The position numbers and the translations under genes are program-made. A stretch of DNA of 64,000 nt from Dryobates pubescens. Lineage: Eukaryota; Chordata; Aves; Piciformes; Picidae. Numbering within the stretch: the stretch's first letter is position 1; each line of letters opens with the position of its first letter. The DNA is taken from contig NC_071642.1 in the NCBI RefSeq assembly GCF_014839835.1, positions 9,484,955-9,548,954 of the forward strand, in the 5' to 3' direction. Below, in pieces: positions 27,106 through 61,300 of the stretch. The notes under the pieces are model-generated. The model saw only the letters and a program-made list of their open reading frames with translations. It had not been told where the DNA came from and made no database searches.

Positions 27106-28727
27106 GGTCACTTCTTTTTCCTCATAATTTATTTGCGGTTTTCCCGAGACAAAAACGAAATCAGAGTCATCATTTACACTTAACAAGGCTCAGAAAGAAA
27201 AGACGAAAGGCTCGGGGGGTGTTTGGAGGGGGGAGGAGGGGAGGTTTAGGGGGAGGGGGGGGTATGCCGGGGCGGGGGGAGGGGAGGTAGGGAGAGGTGT
27301 GGAAAAAGAATGAGAAAAAGGGGAGGAGGAGAAGAGAAAAAATTTGGCAACGATCTACCAGCATTCATGGGACAGTAACAGCTCAGCTCAGCTCCTCGAC
27401 ATAACAGCGTTTAGCGCCCGAGGGTTGCTCCCGCGCAAAGGGCATGCAGAAAAAAACCATCAGAATTAGGAAAAACGAACCAAAAAGAAAACCAGAAGAG
27501 ATTCCCCGGCCCACCCCCCTCCCCCCCCAGCCAAAAACCAGCCCCCAGCAACACACGGCGAGAGAGGAAGGAGAGAGAACCGTGGCCAAGCCTGGAGGGT
27601 GCCTGGAATCGGTGGTGATGCCTCTCGGGGAAGAGGTGTGAAGGGGGTAGGAGCAGCCGCTTTGAGCCGGGGCTGGGGGGCACTGCCCAGCACCGCTGTG
27701 CCTTTGGGAGGGTGGGCGGGGGGCGGCGGGGCCCCCCTGGCACCCCGCGGAGCAGCCCGTGCCCCCTAAGAGACCCTTCTCTTAGTCTAAAGTGCTTTCG
27801 ATGCTGCGGCGCTGCTGGCTGGATCGCGCCGCTCCCCTCTGCTCCGCACACCCGCACCCCCCTCACCCCAAACTGCCGGCACCTAGGGCTGCCGCCCGCT
27901 GCCGGGGAGGGGGGAACCGGGGCGCTAGGCCTTGTCACCGAGATGGGGACCGGCGCTCACCGGGGGCCCCCTCCCAAGGCTCCCCCTGCGCCAGCAGCGC
28001 CCCGGGGACGGCACGGCCCCCCTGCGCGCAACGCTCCCGGGGGCGGGGGAGGGGAGTGGGGGTCTGTCCGTCCTTGCCCTCCCATCTCATTTACCAGCCG
28101 GCAGCTCCCCCCAGCCCCCCGTGGCCGAGGCCCCCCCGGGAATTCAAAAATAAAGAGCTCTCTATGTACAGGGGCCCGGGCGGGGGGAGCGAAAGCGGAG
28201 CCCACAGAACGACCACCAGCGACAGCGACACGCCACAAACACAGCCAGGGAGGGGGCGGCGCCCCGGGACCCCCGCCCCCGCCGGCCGGGAGGCACCCCC
28301 CAAGGCAGAGACGAGCAGAGAGGAGGGAGGGAGGGGGCCCCCGGCTCCCCCCCGCCCCGTGGCCGAGCGGCTGCGCTGGGGGTTGGGGGTGCGCTGGGGG
28401 TTGGGGGTGCGCTGGGTCGAGTTCGGCGCTGTGGGGATTTTTCCCTTTTTTGTGTGTGTTTTGTTTGTTTCTGTTGCTTTTTCCCTTTTTTCCCTTTTTT
28501 CGTTGTTCTTCTTCTCGTCGGTTTGGCCTTTTTTTTTTTTTTTTTGCCTTTTTTTTTTGTCTTTTTGTTTTCTGCAAACACAGGCACTGGAAGGGGGAGG
28601 AGAGGGGCCGGGGCGGAGGGGGGGGACAGGCATGCGGACGCGTGCTGAGGGGCCGCAGCTCCGGCTGCCGGCTCGGCTCCCATCGCCGTCTCCGTCGGGC
28701 TGGAACCAGGACAGCAACCGCCAGGCT
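27106..28727 (-). other. CAMK2B terminal 3'UTR exon (inferred)
   Basis: The last CAMK2B coding exon does not end at its stop: two bases after TGA comes a good donor (AG then GTGAGC, exon end 30189). The best downstream acceptor is GTCCCGCAG, with the exon beginning at 28727 on the minus strand. From there to the poly(A) signal there is no coding potential, and the sequence is relatively A-rich on the CAMK2B strand, unlike the surrounding GC-rich introns. A run of A-rich words lies at 28440-28575. The 5' limit is inferred from splice signals; transcript data would be needed to fix it. Confidence 0.6.
27128..27133 (-). terminator. CAMK2B poly(A) signal
   Basis: TTTATT on the plus strand reads AATAAA on the CAMK2B strand, in an AT-rich patch (CTCATAATTTATTTGCGG). 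It is the only canonical signal I see downstream of the CAMK2B stop before YKT6. Confidence 0.7.
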
Positions 28728-30175
28728 CTGCGGGACGGGGGTCAGCCAGGAGCAGGGCACCCTGAACCCCAACCCTGAGAGCTCTGCGGGACGGGGGTCA
28801 GCCAGGAGCAGGGCACCCTGAACCCCAACCCTGAGAGCTCTGCGGGACAGGGGTCAGCCAGGAGCAGGGCACCCTGAACCCCAACCCTGAGAGCTCTGCG
28901 GGTCGGGGGTCAGCCAGGAGCAGGGCACCCTGAACCCCAACCCTGAGAGCTCTGCGGGACGGGGGTCAGCCAGGAGCAGGGCACCCTGAACCCCAACCCT
29001 GAGAGCTCTGCGGGACAGGGGTCAGCCAGGAGCAGGGCACCCTGAACCCCAACCCTGAGAGCTCTGCGGGACGGGGGTCAGCCAGGAGCAGGGCACCCTG
29101 AACCCCAACCCTGAGAGCTCTGCGGGACGGGGGTCAGCCAGGAGCAGGGCACCCTGAACCCCAACCCTGAGAGCTCTGCGGGACAGGGGTCAGCCAGGAG
29201 CAGGGCACCCTGAACCCCAACCCTGAGAGCTCTGTGGGACAGGGGTCAGCCAAGGCACCCAAACTCTGAGCCCCAACTCTGAGAGCTCTGCAGGACAGGG
29301 GTGAGCCTGAGCTGAGGCACCCAAACCTCAACCCCATGAGCCCTGTGGGGACAGGATGAAACAAAACTGGGGTACCCTGGCACCCCTGAACCCCAGACTC
29401 AGATCCTGCACACTCTGTGGATAAGGGTGAGCCCAAATTGGGGCACCCTCACTCCTGACCCCATGTGGTCTCCTAGATAGGGAAGAGCCTGAACCAGGAC
29501 CCTCAGATCCCCAGGGATAAGGGTGAGCTGAACTGGGACACCTTGGCACCCTGCCCCCCAACCCCAAGAGCTCTGCAGGGATGGGGGTGAGGCTGAACCA
29601 GGGCACCCTGACCCCCAACCCTGAGAGCTCTGCAGGGATGGGGGTGAGGCTGAACCAGGGCACCCTGAACCCTGAATCCCAACCCCAAGAGCTCTGGAGG
29701 GATGGGATGATCCTGGACCAGGACACCTTGAGACCCCAACCCCCATAGCTCTGCATGAACAGGTGCAAGCCCAAGTCCAGACACTTCGGCTTGACCCCAA
29801 GAACTCTGCAGGGATGGGGGTGAGGCTGAACCAGGGCACCCTGACCCCCAACCCTGAGAGCTCTGCAGGGATGGGGGTGAGGCTGAACCAGGGGACTCAA
29901 ACCCCAATCCTGGGAGCTTTGCTGGAATGGGGTGAAGCTGAACTGGGACACTTTGGCACCCCAAACCCTGACCCCAAGAGCTCTGCAGGAGTGGGGGGTG
30001 ACTCTGAACCAGGGCCCCCAGACCCCAGCCCAGTGATGGGGTTAAGCTGGACCAGGACACCTTAGCACCACAAACCCCAACCCTGTGAGCTCTGAGGGGT
30101 TGGGGGTGAGCCCGAACCAGGGTCCCCAAGCCAGGGATGGGGGCCCGCCCAAACCAGGTCACCTTGGCACCCCCG
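28728..30175. repeat. 54-bp minisatellite in the last CAMK2B intron
   Basis: About ten near-identical 54-bp units from 28,728 to about 29,260 (GAGCTCTGCGGGACGGGGGT, CAGCCAGGAGCAGGGCACCC, TGAACCCCAACCCT), then increasingly diverged copies to about 30,170. On the CAMK2B strand every unit reads GGCTGACCCCCGTCCCGCAG, a branch-point-like CTGAC, a pyrimidine tract and CAG. The array thus multiplies the acceptor of the terminal exon. Confidence 0.93.
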
Positions 30176-30190
30176 AGCCCCTGCTCACCT

Positions 30191-52831
<22,641 letters not shown>

Positions 52832-53220
52832 GCTGCCGCCGCGCCGCGCCGCAATGAACCGCCCCGGCACCGGCACCGGCTCCGCTCCGGCTCCGGCTCC
52901 GCCTGGCGCGGGGGGGCGGGAGGAGGCGCCGCCGGGGGCCGGGGGAGGCACCGGCCGGGGGAGGCACCAGCCCGGGACAGCCTCCGCCGCCCCCCACCCC
53001 TGCCGCGACTGGGATCCCCCCCACCCCCGGGGCACCTCCCGCCTCGAACCGGCCCCCGCGCTGGGACCACCTCCCCTCTCGCCCCCGCACGCCGAAGCCC
53101 ATCCGCATCCCTCTCCCGCGACCCTCGGGACCCTGCGGGGCTCCCCCAGCCGCTGTCTCGCCAGCGGGGCAATAACCACACAAATTCCTCCTCCCCGCCC
53201 CCCAGGACCCCTTTATCCCA
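52832..53220 (-). promoter_or_regulatory. CAMK2B 5'UTR and CpG-rich promoter region
   Basis: Upstream of the CAMK2B start codon the sequence stays extremely CpG-rich (CGGCACCGGCACCGGCTCCG-type words, then GC boxes on both strands) to about 53,100. No TATA box is evident. The start site cannot be placed from sequence. Confidence 0.45.
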
Positions 53221-54490
53221 AACTCCCCCCTCGGTGGGGGGACCAAGAGGCCTCATATCCACTCCCTCCCCTTCCGCAGGACCCAGACCCCCTCCCGCCT
53301 CGAGGACCTACATCCACCCCCCTCCAAAAGGCCCCCCACAACCCAGACCCCCTCCCGGGTCCCCTCCACTCCAATATCCCTGTATCCAGATCCCCTCCCC
53401 CCCCGCCCGGGGATCTCATTTCCACCCCCCGACAAAGGACCTCAGATGCACCCCCCCGGGACTCCATCCTATTCAGAGACCCCCAATATCCAGCTTCCCC
53501 CCACCCCACGGCCTTCCCCCCTCCTCCATCACTCCCTGGAATCCCACCTCCCCGCGGACACCTCCCCACGCACCCACTCCGGTACCGATGTCCTCCCCTC
53601 CCCGCACCAATGTCACCCAAAGAACCCCTCCAGGCTCCAAGCCCCCCTAAGCGAAACACCCGGGAGGGGTCCTGGGGGGCGGCAAAGATCTGCCCCCTCC
53701 CCTGCGGACACACTGAAGCCCCCCAGCGCCGGAGGCTCGCTGGGGAGGGGTCGCTGTGTTTTGTACGAGTGGGGCCCGGTGCGGCGGCGCCAGGCCCCGG
53801 CCGGGGTGCCGGTCACGGGGGAGTCTTTGCCACCCTCTTCCACCACCCCACGCACTCGTCACCCGTGGGGCCGGGGGGGCGCGGGGCGAGCGCGGGTGGG
53901 CGGCTGGCGGCTGGCGCTGCCGTTGCCATGGGGACCGTGGGCGGCCGGTGGCGGGGGGGGGCTGCGCCGAGCCCTGTTCTATTTGTGCATCGCCTGGCGC
54001 GGGGGGGAGGGGGGGGACGGGCGGGTGGGGAGCGGCACGGCCAGACCCCCGGGGTTGGCACCCCCAGAGCTGCCAGGCACCCGGTGCCCACTCCCCCAAA
54101 CCGGCCCCTCCGGGGGACCCCACCCCCGCCCTCAAAGGACCCCTAAATCCAGCCGCCCCCTCTCCCCCCGAGGCTCCCCCCTCCAGCACAGGAGCCCTGA
54201 ACCCAGCTGCCCCTCCAGGGTCCCACCCCCACCCTTCATGAATCCCCCAACTCCAGCTGCCCCCCCGCCGGGGACCCCACATCCATCCCATGAAGGACAC
54301 CCAAAATCCACCCCCCCTGGGGGACCCCATACCCTCCCCCTCTCAAATCCAGCCCTCCCCCTGAGGCTGGGACCCCACCCCGGGGGTGTGAGGGGGCACT
54401 CAGGTGTCCCCCGGGGTGTTCCTGTCCCTGAGCCAGTGCTGGGGGGCAGGGCAGCTGTGCCCCCCCGGCTGGTGGCACCGAAGCACCTGC
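53220..54490. other. CAMK2B-NUDCD3 intergenic interval
   Basis: C-rich plus strand with loose words such as GACCCCCTCCCGG and CCCCAACTCCAGCTGCCCCC, but no clean tandem array. No gene or CR1 copy seen. Confidence 0.45.
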
Positions 54491-54513
54491 AGGCCCTGCG
54501 CTCCAGAAAGTTG

Positions 54514-54519
54514 TTTATT
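54514..54519 (-). terminator. NUDCD3 poly(A) signal
   Basis: TTTATT on the plus strand (in AAGTTGTTTATTGCAAACC) is AATAAA on the NUDCD3 strand, about 785 nt downstream of the stop codon, with no better signal in between. The implied 3'UTR is 54,495-55,301. Confidence 0.7.
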
Positions 54520-55301
54520 GCAAACCAAGGGGAAAGGGCTGGGGGGAGGGGGTGGAGCAAGAGGATGGCTGAAGAGCCCCTTCCAGCCCAGCACCCCAGG
54601 GTGGGGGGCCAGGGGAGAAGCTGCAAGGGCCAGGTTGGGCCTGGGTGGGGCAGGGCTCCCATGTCCCCACTCCCAGACCCCAAAGTGCTGTGCCAGGGAA
54701 GCCCAGCTGCTGCCCACCAGTATGGGGGGGGGATGGTAGCCACAGGGGCCTGCAGCCCTCTACCAGCCCCCCCCCCCCCCGTGGTGGTGTGGGCAGCAGC
54801 CCTCCCTGTTCTCTGCCGACCCCCAGGGAAGAGAGTAGCAAACCCTGGGTGCCTCTGCCCGTGCCGAGGGGTTGTGCCCAGCCTGGACCCCCTCCAGCGA
54901 CGGGCTGAGGTGGGGGGAAGCCAGGAGAAGCTCCCTGGCACTGGATGTGGCACAGGAGACCCCGGAGCACGAGGGGGGGAACGCAGGCAGGCGAAGCAGG
55001 GGCAGCGCCACGCTCCCCCCTGCGGCCCCCACAGCTCTGCTGCCCCACGCCAGGGCCGGGGGGGGCTCGGCACCCCACACGGGCCCCGGAAGCCTTCTCG
55101 GCCACCGGCGCCGCCGCCGCCGTCACCCAGGCCGCTCCAGGGAGGCGCCGGAGAGAGGAGAGGGCTCCCGGCCGCCGGCGCGGCGCTGGGACCCCGGCCT
55201 GCCCGGTGCCCACGGGCGCGGCGCCAGCTGCGGGGGCAAGGGTCCGGGGCGGGCACCGGGGCAGCCTCTCCTCTCCCCTGCTGGCCGCTTCTGCCCCGCC
55301 G

Positions 55302-58300
55302 TCAGAACTGCACCGCGCCGGGGGAGATGCTGAACATGGAGGGGTCGAACTTCTGGCCGCGGAACGGGGAGCCCTCCGTGTCCCAGCCCTTCTTCAGCAT
55401 CTCGTGCACCTTCTGCGAACAGGAGCCGCAGGCCGGGCCTGAGCCGCAGCCCCGCGCCTGGCACCCGGTGCCTGGCACCCAGCGCCCTGCACCCAGTGCC
55501 CAGCACCCAGCGCCCGGTGCCTGGCACCCAGCGCCCTGCACCCAGTGCCCAGCACCCAGCGCCTGGCACCCAGCGCCTGGCACCCAGCGCCTGGCACCCG
55601 GCACCCAGCACCCAGCGCCTGGCACCCGGCGCCCGGCACCCGGCGCCCTGCACCCGGCGCCCAGCACCCAGTGCCCGGCACCCAGCGCCCAGCACCCAGC
55701 GCCCGGCACCCAGCACCCGGCGCCCAGCACCCAGCGCCCTGCACCCGGCGCCTGGCACCCAGCGCCCGGCACCCGGCGCCCGGCACCCGGCGCCCTGCAC
55801 CCAGCGCCCAGCACCCAGCGCCCAGCACCCAGCGCCCGGCACCCGGCGCCCAGCACCCAGCGCCCAGCACCCAGCGCCCGGCACCCGGCGCCCAGCACCC
55901 AGCGCCCAGCACCCAGCGCCCGGCACCCGGCGCCCGGCACCCGGCGCCCAGCACCCGGCGCCCAGCACCCGGTGCCCTGCACTCAGCGCCCAGCGCCCGG
56001 CACCCAGCGCCTGGCACCCAGCGCCCAGCACCCAGCGCCCAGCACCCAGCGCCCGGCACCCAGCGCCCAGTGCCCGGCACCCAGCACCCAGCACCCAGCG
56101 CCCAGCACCCAGCGCCCGGCACCCGGCGCCCAGCACCCAGCGCCCTGCACCCAGCGCCCTGCACCTGGCACTTGGCACCCAGCACTTGGCACCAAGCGCC
56201 CAGCACCCAGCGCCTGGCACCCAACACCCAGCGCCTGGCACCCAGCACCCGGCACCCCTGCCCAGGGTACGGCTCCATCCCACCTGCCGCCCACCAGGGA
56301 CAAGGCAGGGGTGGGAGGCTCTCTGTGGGCTACAGGACCCCCCCCTGGGCTCGCAGGCCTTTGCCAAGGTGCCAGGAAGGGGACGATGGGAGGGTGTGGG
56401 CAACAGAGGGCATGGCACAACCTTACAACCCCCCGGAAGGGAGGTGGGGGAGGGGCAGCGGCGTGAGGAGCGGCGCCGGGCCGAGCAGAGCCGCGGAAGC
56501 GCTCCCTGCCGCACCCGGTCACCGGCGATGGGAGCGGGAGAGGAGCTGAGGGCAGGGCAGGGCAGGGCAGGGCAGGGCAGGGCAGGGCAGGGCAGGGCAG
56601 GGCAGGGCTGGCACCTACCAGCTCGTGGCTCTGGGGCTTGCCCTGCAGCTTCTGGTGGTAGTCGAAGGTGAGGCGGTCGAGCACGGCGTGCTCCTCCTCG
56701 TCCACCGTGGCCATGGAGCGCTCCTTGTTGATCTTGTCGATGTCGATCTGCTCCTCGCCCTCCAGGATGGCATTCCACCAGTACTCCTCCCTCTTGTTCA
56801 GGTTGATCTGGGCACACAGGCGTGGGGTCAAGAGGAGAGCGGGCAGGAGAGCCTCCAGCCCGCCCCTTGGCCCCGGCAGGGGTGCCCGTGCGCTGCCCTG
56901 CGCGAGTGGGGGTCGCTGACCGACCCGTGGTGCCCCAAGGCCCTTTGCACAGCTCCATGGCAGCCCCTTTGCAGCCCAGCTTGGGGCCAGGACAGGTGAT
57001 GCCAGGACAGGTGAGGCCAGTGGGGCAGAAGCCACTGGGTATGGGGCCCAAGGAGCTGTGCCAGCTCAGCTGCACCCACCCAGGACACCAGGGGCTGTGG
57101 GCAAAGCCTCCCTGGCCAGCAGCCACCCAGGACACCAGGGGCTGTGGGCAAAGCCTCCCTGCCCAGCAGCCACCCAGGACACCAGGGGCTGTGGGCAAAG
57201 CCTCCAGGCTCCCAGCATGGCAACTCTGCCACTCCTCCTTCCAGCAGCCTCAAAGGAGCCCTTGCCTCAGGCACACAGCAATGTGGGCAGCAAAGGAGGC
57301 CACAATGCCACCTGCTGCTCCATGCCACCCTGCTGGCTGCTCAGCTAAGGAGGGCATCCCCTGCGCCCTCCCCCCCCCGCCAGCCGCAGCCAGGGGCCCA
57401 GCAGCAGGCAGGGCGGCAGCGGGAGGGGCAGTGCCGGCTGGGGGCATCCCCCAAGGCTGTGCCAGGGCGGGGGGTGGGCTGCTGTGTGCTGCCTGCTGTG
57501 GGCAGCGATGGCAGCAGCAGGGGAGGATTGATGGCGCTGATCAGCCTCTCTGCAAACTCATCAATAAAGGCAGACAACACAATTGGCTCAAACCTCCCTG
57601 GAGCTCTGCAGCTCTGGAGGGGGAAACCAGGGGCAGGCAGCGGAGCTCTGGAGCTCCAGAGGCTCTTCCGTGGTGCCAAGAAAAGGAAGCAATTAAGCTG
57701 GGAGGGGGTGGCTGGGGCTGGAGCCTTTGGGGAGAGCAGGAGGGGGAAAACACTGCAGCTTGTGTTTGCAGCTAGACAGGAGTGCTACTGCTGCTCTGAA
57801 CTCACAGCCCCGCTCTGCAGGGCAGCAACAGCTGCTGAGCACTTGCTCCTGGGCTCCCCAGTGCTGGCTGGGGCAGCAGGGCCATGCCAAGCTGCCCCAG
57901 GAACAGCCCTGCAGGCAATGCTGTGCCCAGCTGTGGGGCAGCAGGGCCATGCCAAGCTGCCCCAGGAACAGCCCTGCAGGCAATGCTGTGCCCAGCTGTG
58001 GGGCAGCAGGGCCATGCCAAGCTGCCCCAGGAACAGCCCTGCAGGCAATGCTGTGCCCAGCTGTGGGGCAGCAGGGCCATGCCAAGCTGCCCCAGGAACA
58101 GCCCTGCAGGCAATGCTGTGCCCAGCCGTGGGGCAGCAGGCTCAGGCAGCCCAAGCCTGCACAGGCTGCAGAGCTGGGCCCAGGTCAACCTCATGAAGCT
58201 CAACAAGGCCAAGGGCAGGGTCCTGCAGCTGGGTCAGGGCCATCCCAAGCACTGATCCAGGCTGGGCAGGGACTGGCTGGAGAGCAGCCCTGGAGAAAAG

Positions 58301-61300
58301 GCCTTGGGGGTGCTGGGGGAGGAGAAGCTCAGCAGGAGCCAGCAGGGAGCACTTGCAGCCCAGAGAGCCAAGCAGAGCCTGGGCTGCAGCAGGAGAAGTG
58401 TGGCCAGCAGGGCAGGGAGGGGATTCTGCCCCTCTGCTCCACTCTGCTGAGACCACAGCTGGAGCTCTGGGGCCAGCTCTGGAGCCTCTGTGCCAGGAAG
58501 GCTCTGGAGGGGCTGGAAGGTGTCCAGAGAAGGGCCAGGAGGAGGAGCAGAGGGCTGGAGCTGCTCTGCTGTGAGGACAGACTGAGGGAGTTGGGGTTGT
58601 GCAGGCTGGAGAGGAGAAGGCTCCCAGGAGACCTCATTGTGGCCTTCCAGGATCTGCAGGGGGCTGCAGGAAAGCTGGGGAGGGACTTTTGAGGGTGTCA
58701 GGGAGGGATAGGACTGGGGGGGATGGAGCAGAACTAGAAGTGGGGAGATTGAGATTGGCTGTGAGGAAGAAGTTGTTCCCCATGAGGGTGGTGAGAGCCT
58801 GGCACAGGTTGCCCAGGGAGGTGGTGGAAGCCTCCTGCCTGGAGGTGTTTGCAGCCAGGCTGGAGGTGGCTGTGAGCAGCCTGCTGTGGTGTGAGGTGTC
58901 CCTGCCCATGGCAGTGGTTGGAATTGGATAATCCTCAAGGTCCCTTCCATAAAACCCCAACCCAGCCCCCAAACCAACCCAGACTTGGGTTTCCAAAGGG
59001 CTGCCACTGACAGCTCTGCTTTCCCTTGTGTAAAGCTTCCTCCAGGCCCTGGCTTGGAACCAAGAGCAATGTCCCCATGGTGCCAGCAGTGAGGGGCTGA
59101 GCTTCCCTGGGGACAGCTGAAGCTGACCCCACAAGGGGCATCCCCACCAGAGCCCTGCTGGCAGCAGCAGGACAAACACTTCATGACTTGGCAGGCACCA
59201 GGGGAAGCAAACTGCAGCCCCCTGCCCTTCTCTACCAAATCCCCTTCCTCCCCAGCACCCCCACACCATCCTCTGAGCAGCAGACCCCAGCCATGGACAA
59301 CACAAGAGCACAACTCACCTGCAGACCAGCCCTGGTGCCAGCCCAGAGCCCTTCCCCTCCCCTCCAGCTGCCTCACACTCAACCATTAACTCTGCAGCTC
59401 TGCAGCCTGCCTGGAGCCCAGCTCAGCCTCCCTGGTCTGGGGCACAGGCAGGAATGGGACCTGGCCTGAGGGGGGAACCTCAGCAGGGCACAGCTCTGGC
59501 ACCTCAGAGAGGTGCTGGGGCCCTGCTGGGGCCAGGTCTGCTCTCCAGCACAGGGAGCAGAGGCTCAGGGGCACCTCCTGGCCACCTCTCTCCCTGTTGG
59601 TGCAGCCCCATGAGCACTACAAGAGCTTGTGGGGATAGAGACAAAGGCAGGAGCCTCACCAGGAGCCTGGGAGCCTGGGTCAGGAGAGCCAAGAGACCCT
59701 GGCAGGTCTGTGTGCCCAGCACAGGCAGGGTGGTGCCAGCCCTCACCCACCCCTGAAGGAAGGCTCCAGCACTCAGCCCACAGCAGCAAAGGAGGCTGCA
59801 GGCTCCCCTGGGGAGCTCCAGGAGGGAGCAGGGAGCTTCAACAAGGACAAATCTTGACCTGATTTAGTTCCTGCCTTCAAGACAAGGCGAGAGCTTCGCC
59901 TCTGCTCCAAGCTGTCACTTCAGGCTCCCCAGCTGACAGCTCAGCCTCAGCCTCTAGGGTCCTGGAAGTGCTGGTGGCCCTTTGCCAGAGCAAGGCTCAG
60001 ATCTCTGTGGCTCTTGGGTCTGCTTTTGAGGCTGGTGGGTCCTGAAGGGCCTCCTGGGCTTTGGGAGCCCGGGAGGAACAGGAAGAGCCTCTGCAAGGGC
60101 AGCCTGAGGAGAGCAGGGCTGGCAGGGGGAAGGGCAGCAGCTGGCAGTGTCCAAAGCCAGTGGCTGAGACGTTTGCCACAAGGGCTGCTGGCCGTGGCTG
60201 GCCCCATGCTGCTGGGCTTGGCACTGGGCAAAGCAGAGGGGCCAGGTGAGGCTGGGTCCCAAGGAGGGTGGCTGCAGGCAGAGCTGGGCACACAGGGGGC
60301 ATGGGGCACGTGGAGGGCAGGTGTGTGGCCAGGAGGCAGCCTCCAGCAGCAGAGGTGATGCTGGCACGGACACGGCAGCACATCACATCTCCGCGGCCTT
60401 CGCTGCTGGGGCCTGGCTTTGTCATGACACCAGGAGCCTTCCCCGGCCCCAGGTGCTGGGGCAGGACTGGGGAGATGCCACCAAGGGACCTGCTGTCCTG
60501 GGGGAGCAGCAGATGTCACCCCAAAAGCCAGTGGGAGCTGGTCAGGCACTGGGAGGAGGCTGCAGGGCTGCTCCCAGCAGCACCACGGCTCGGTGTGAGC
60601 TCGGCCTGGTGCAAGAGCTGCTCGAGGCAGGGCCTGGAGACAAAGCCCAAATGGTGGAGATGAGGAGGAAAGGAGGCAAGAGAGGGGGAAAAAGATCCTC
60701 CACAATGAAAATAATCCCAGTGTGTTGTGCACAACACCCAGCAGAGAGCTCTAAAAACAGCTCCTGCAGAGTTATTTTAATCTCCCTTTTGACAGGCGAG
60801 AGGCTGCGACACAGAAGGGAGAGCACAGGGATGCTGCCCGGGCCCAGGGGCTTGGCACAGCACCCTGGGCAAGGGCACCAACCTGGGACACTATCCTGAG
60901 CAGGAGGAGGTGTGAGTGGGACTCCCAAAACACAGCCTGGGCACTGCTGCTGCCAGGAAACCCTGCCTGGGGCAGGGGGAAAGCTGCTGAGGCTCAGCGC
61001 AGGCTCTGCAGGAAGCAGCCCCGGGAGCTGCAGGGGAAGGGCAGAGCAGGCTCTGGGCGCTGGGCAGGGGGGGAGCAGGGGAGCAAGCTGCCAGGAACAC
61101 CAGGCAGGGTGGGAAAGCAGAGCCAGGAGGGGTTAGAAGGCAAACTGACCTCATTAGGATAGGAGCTGGGGAGCCTGGGAGGAGCTGCCCCAGCAGGGAG
61201 CGGAGCAGGGCCGGGGGAAGCCACCAGCAGCTCAAGAGCACCTTGGAGAGCTGCTGCTGACCCTGCCCTGGCTGTGTCCTGCAGGAGCAGAGACTCTGTG

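Noticed and set aside
55123-57198. 691-codon minus-strand frame rich in GAGCWVPGAG and the plus-strand frame over the same array
   Set aside because: Translation of the 14-bp minisatellite. Only the short NUDCD3 exon segments inside it are real coding sequence, and those are interrupted by introns.
57555-57570. AATAAA at about 57,562 on the plus strand
   Set aside because: Inside a NUDCD3 intron on the opposite strand with no plus-strand gene upstream.
58145-58965. CR1 copy as a source of reverse transcriptase
   Set aside because: Only the 3' end region is present; no reverse-transcriptase motif can be read in any frame.
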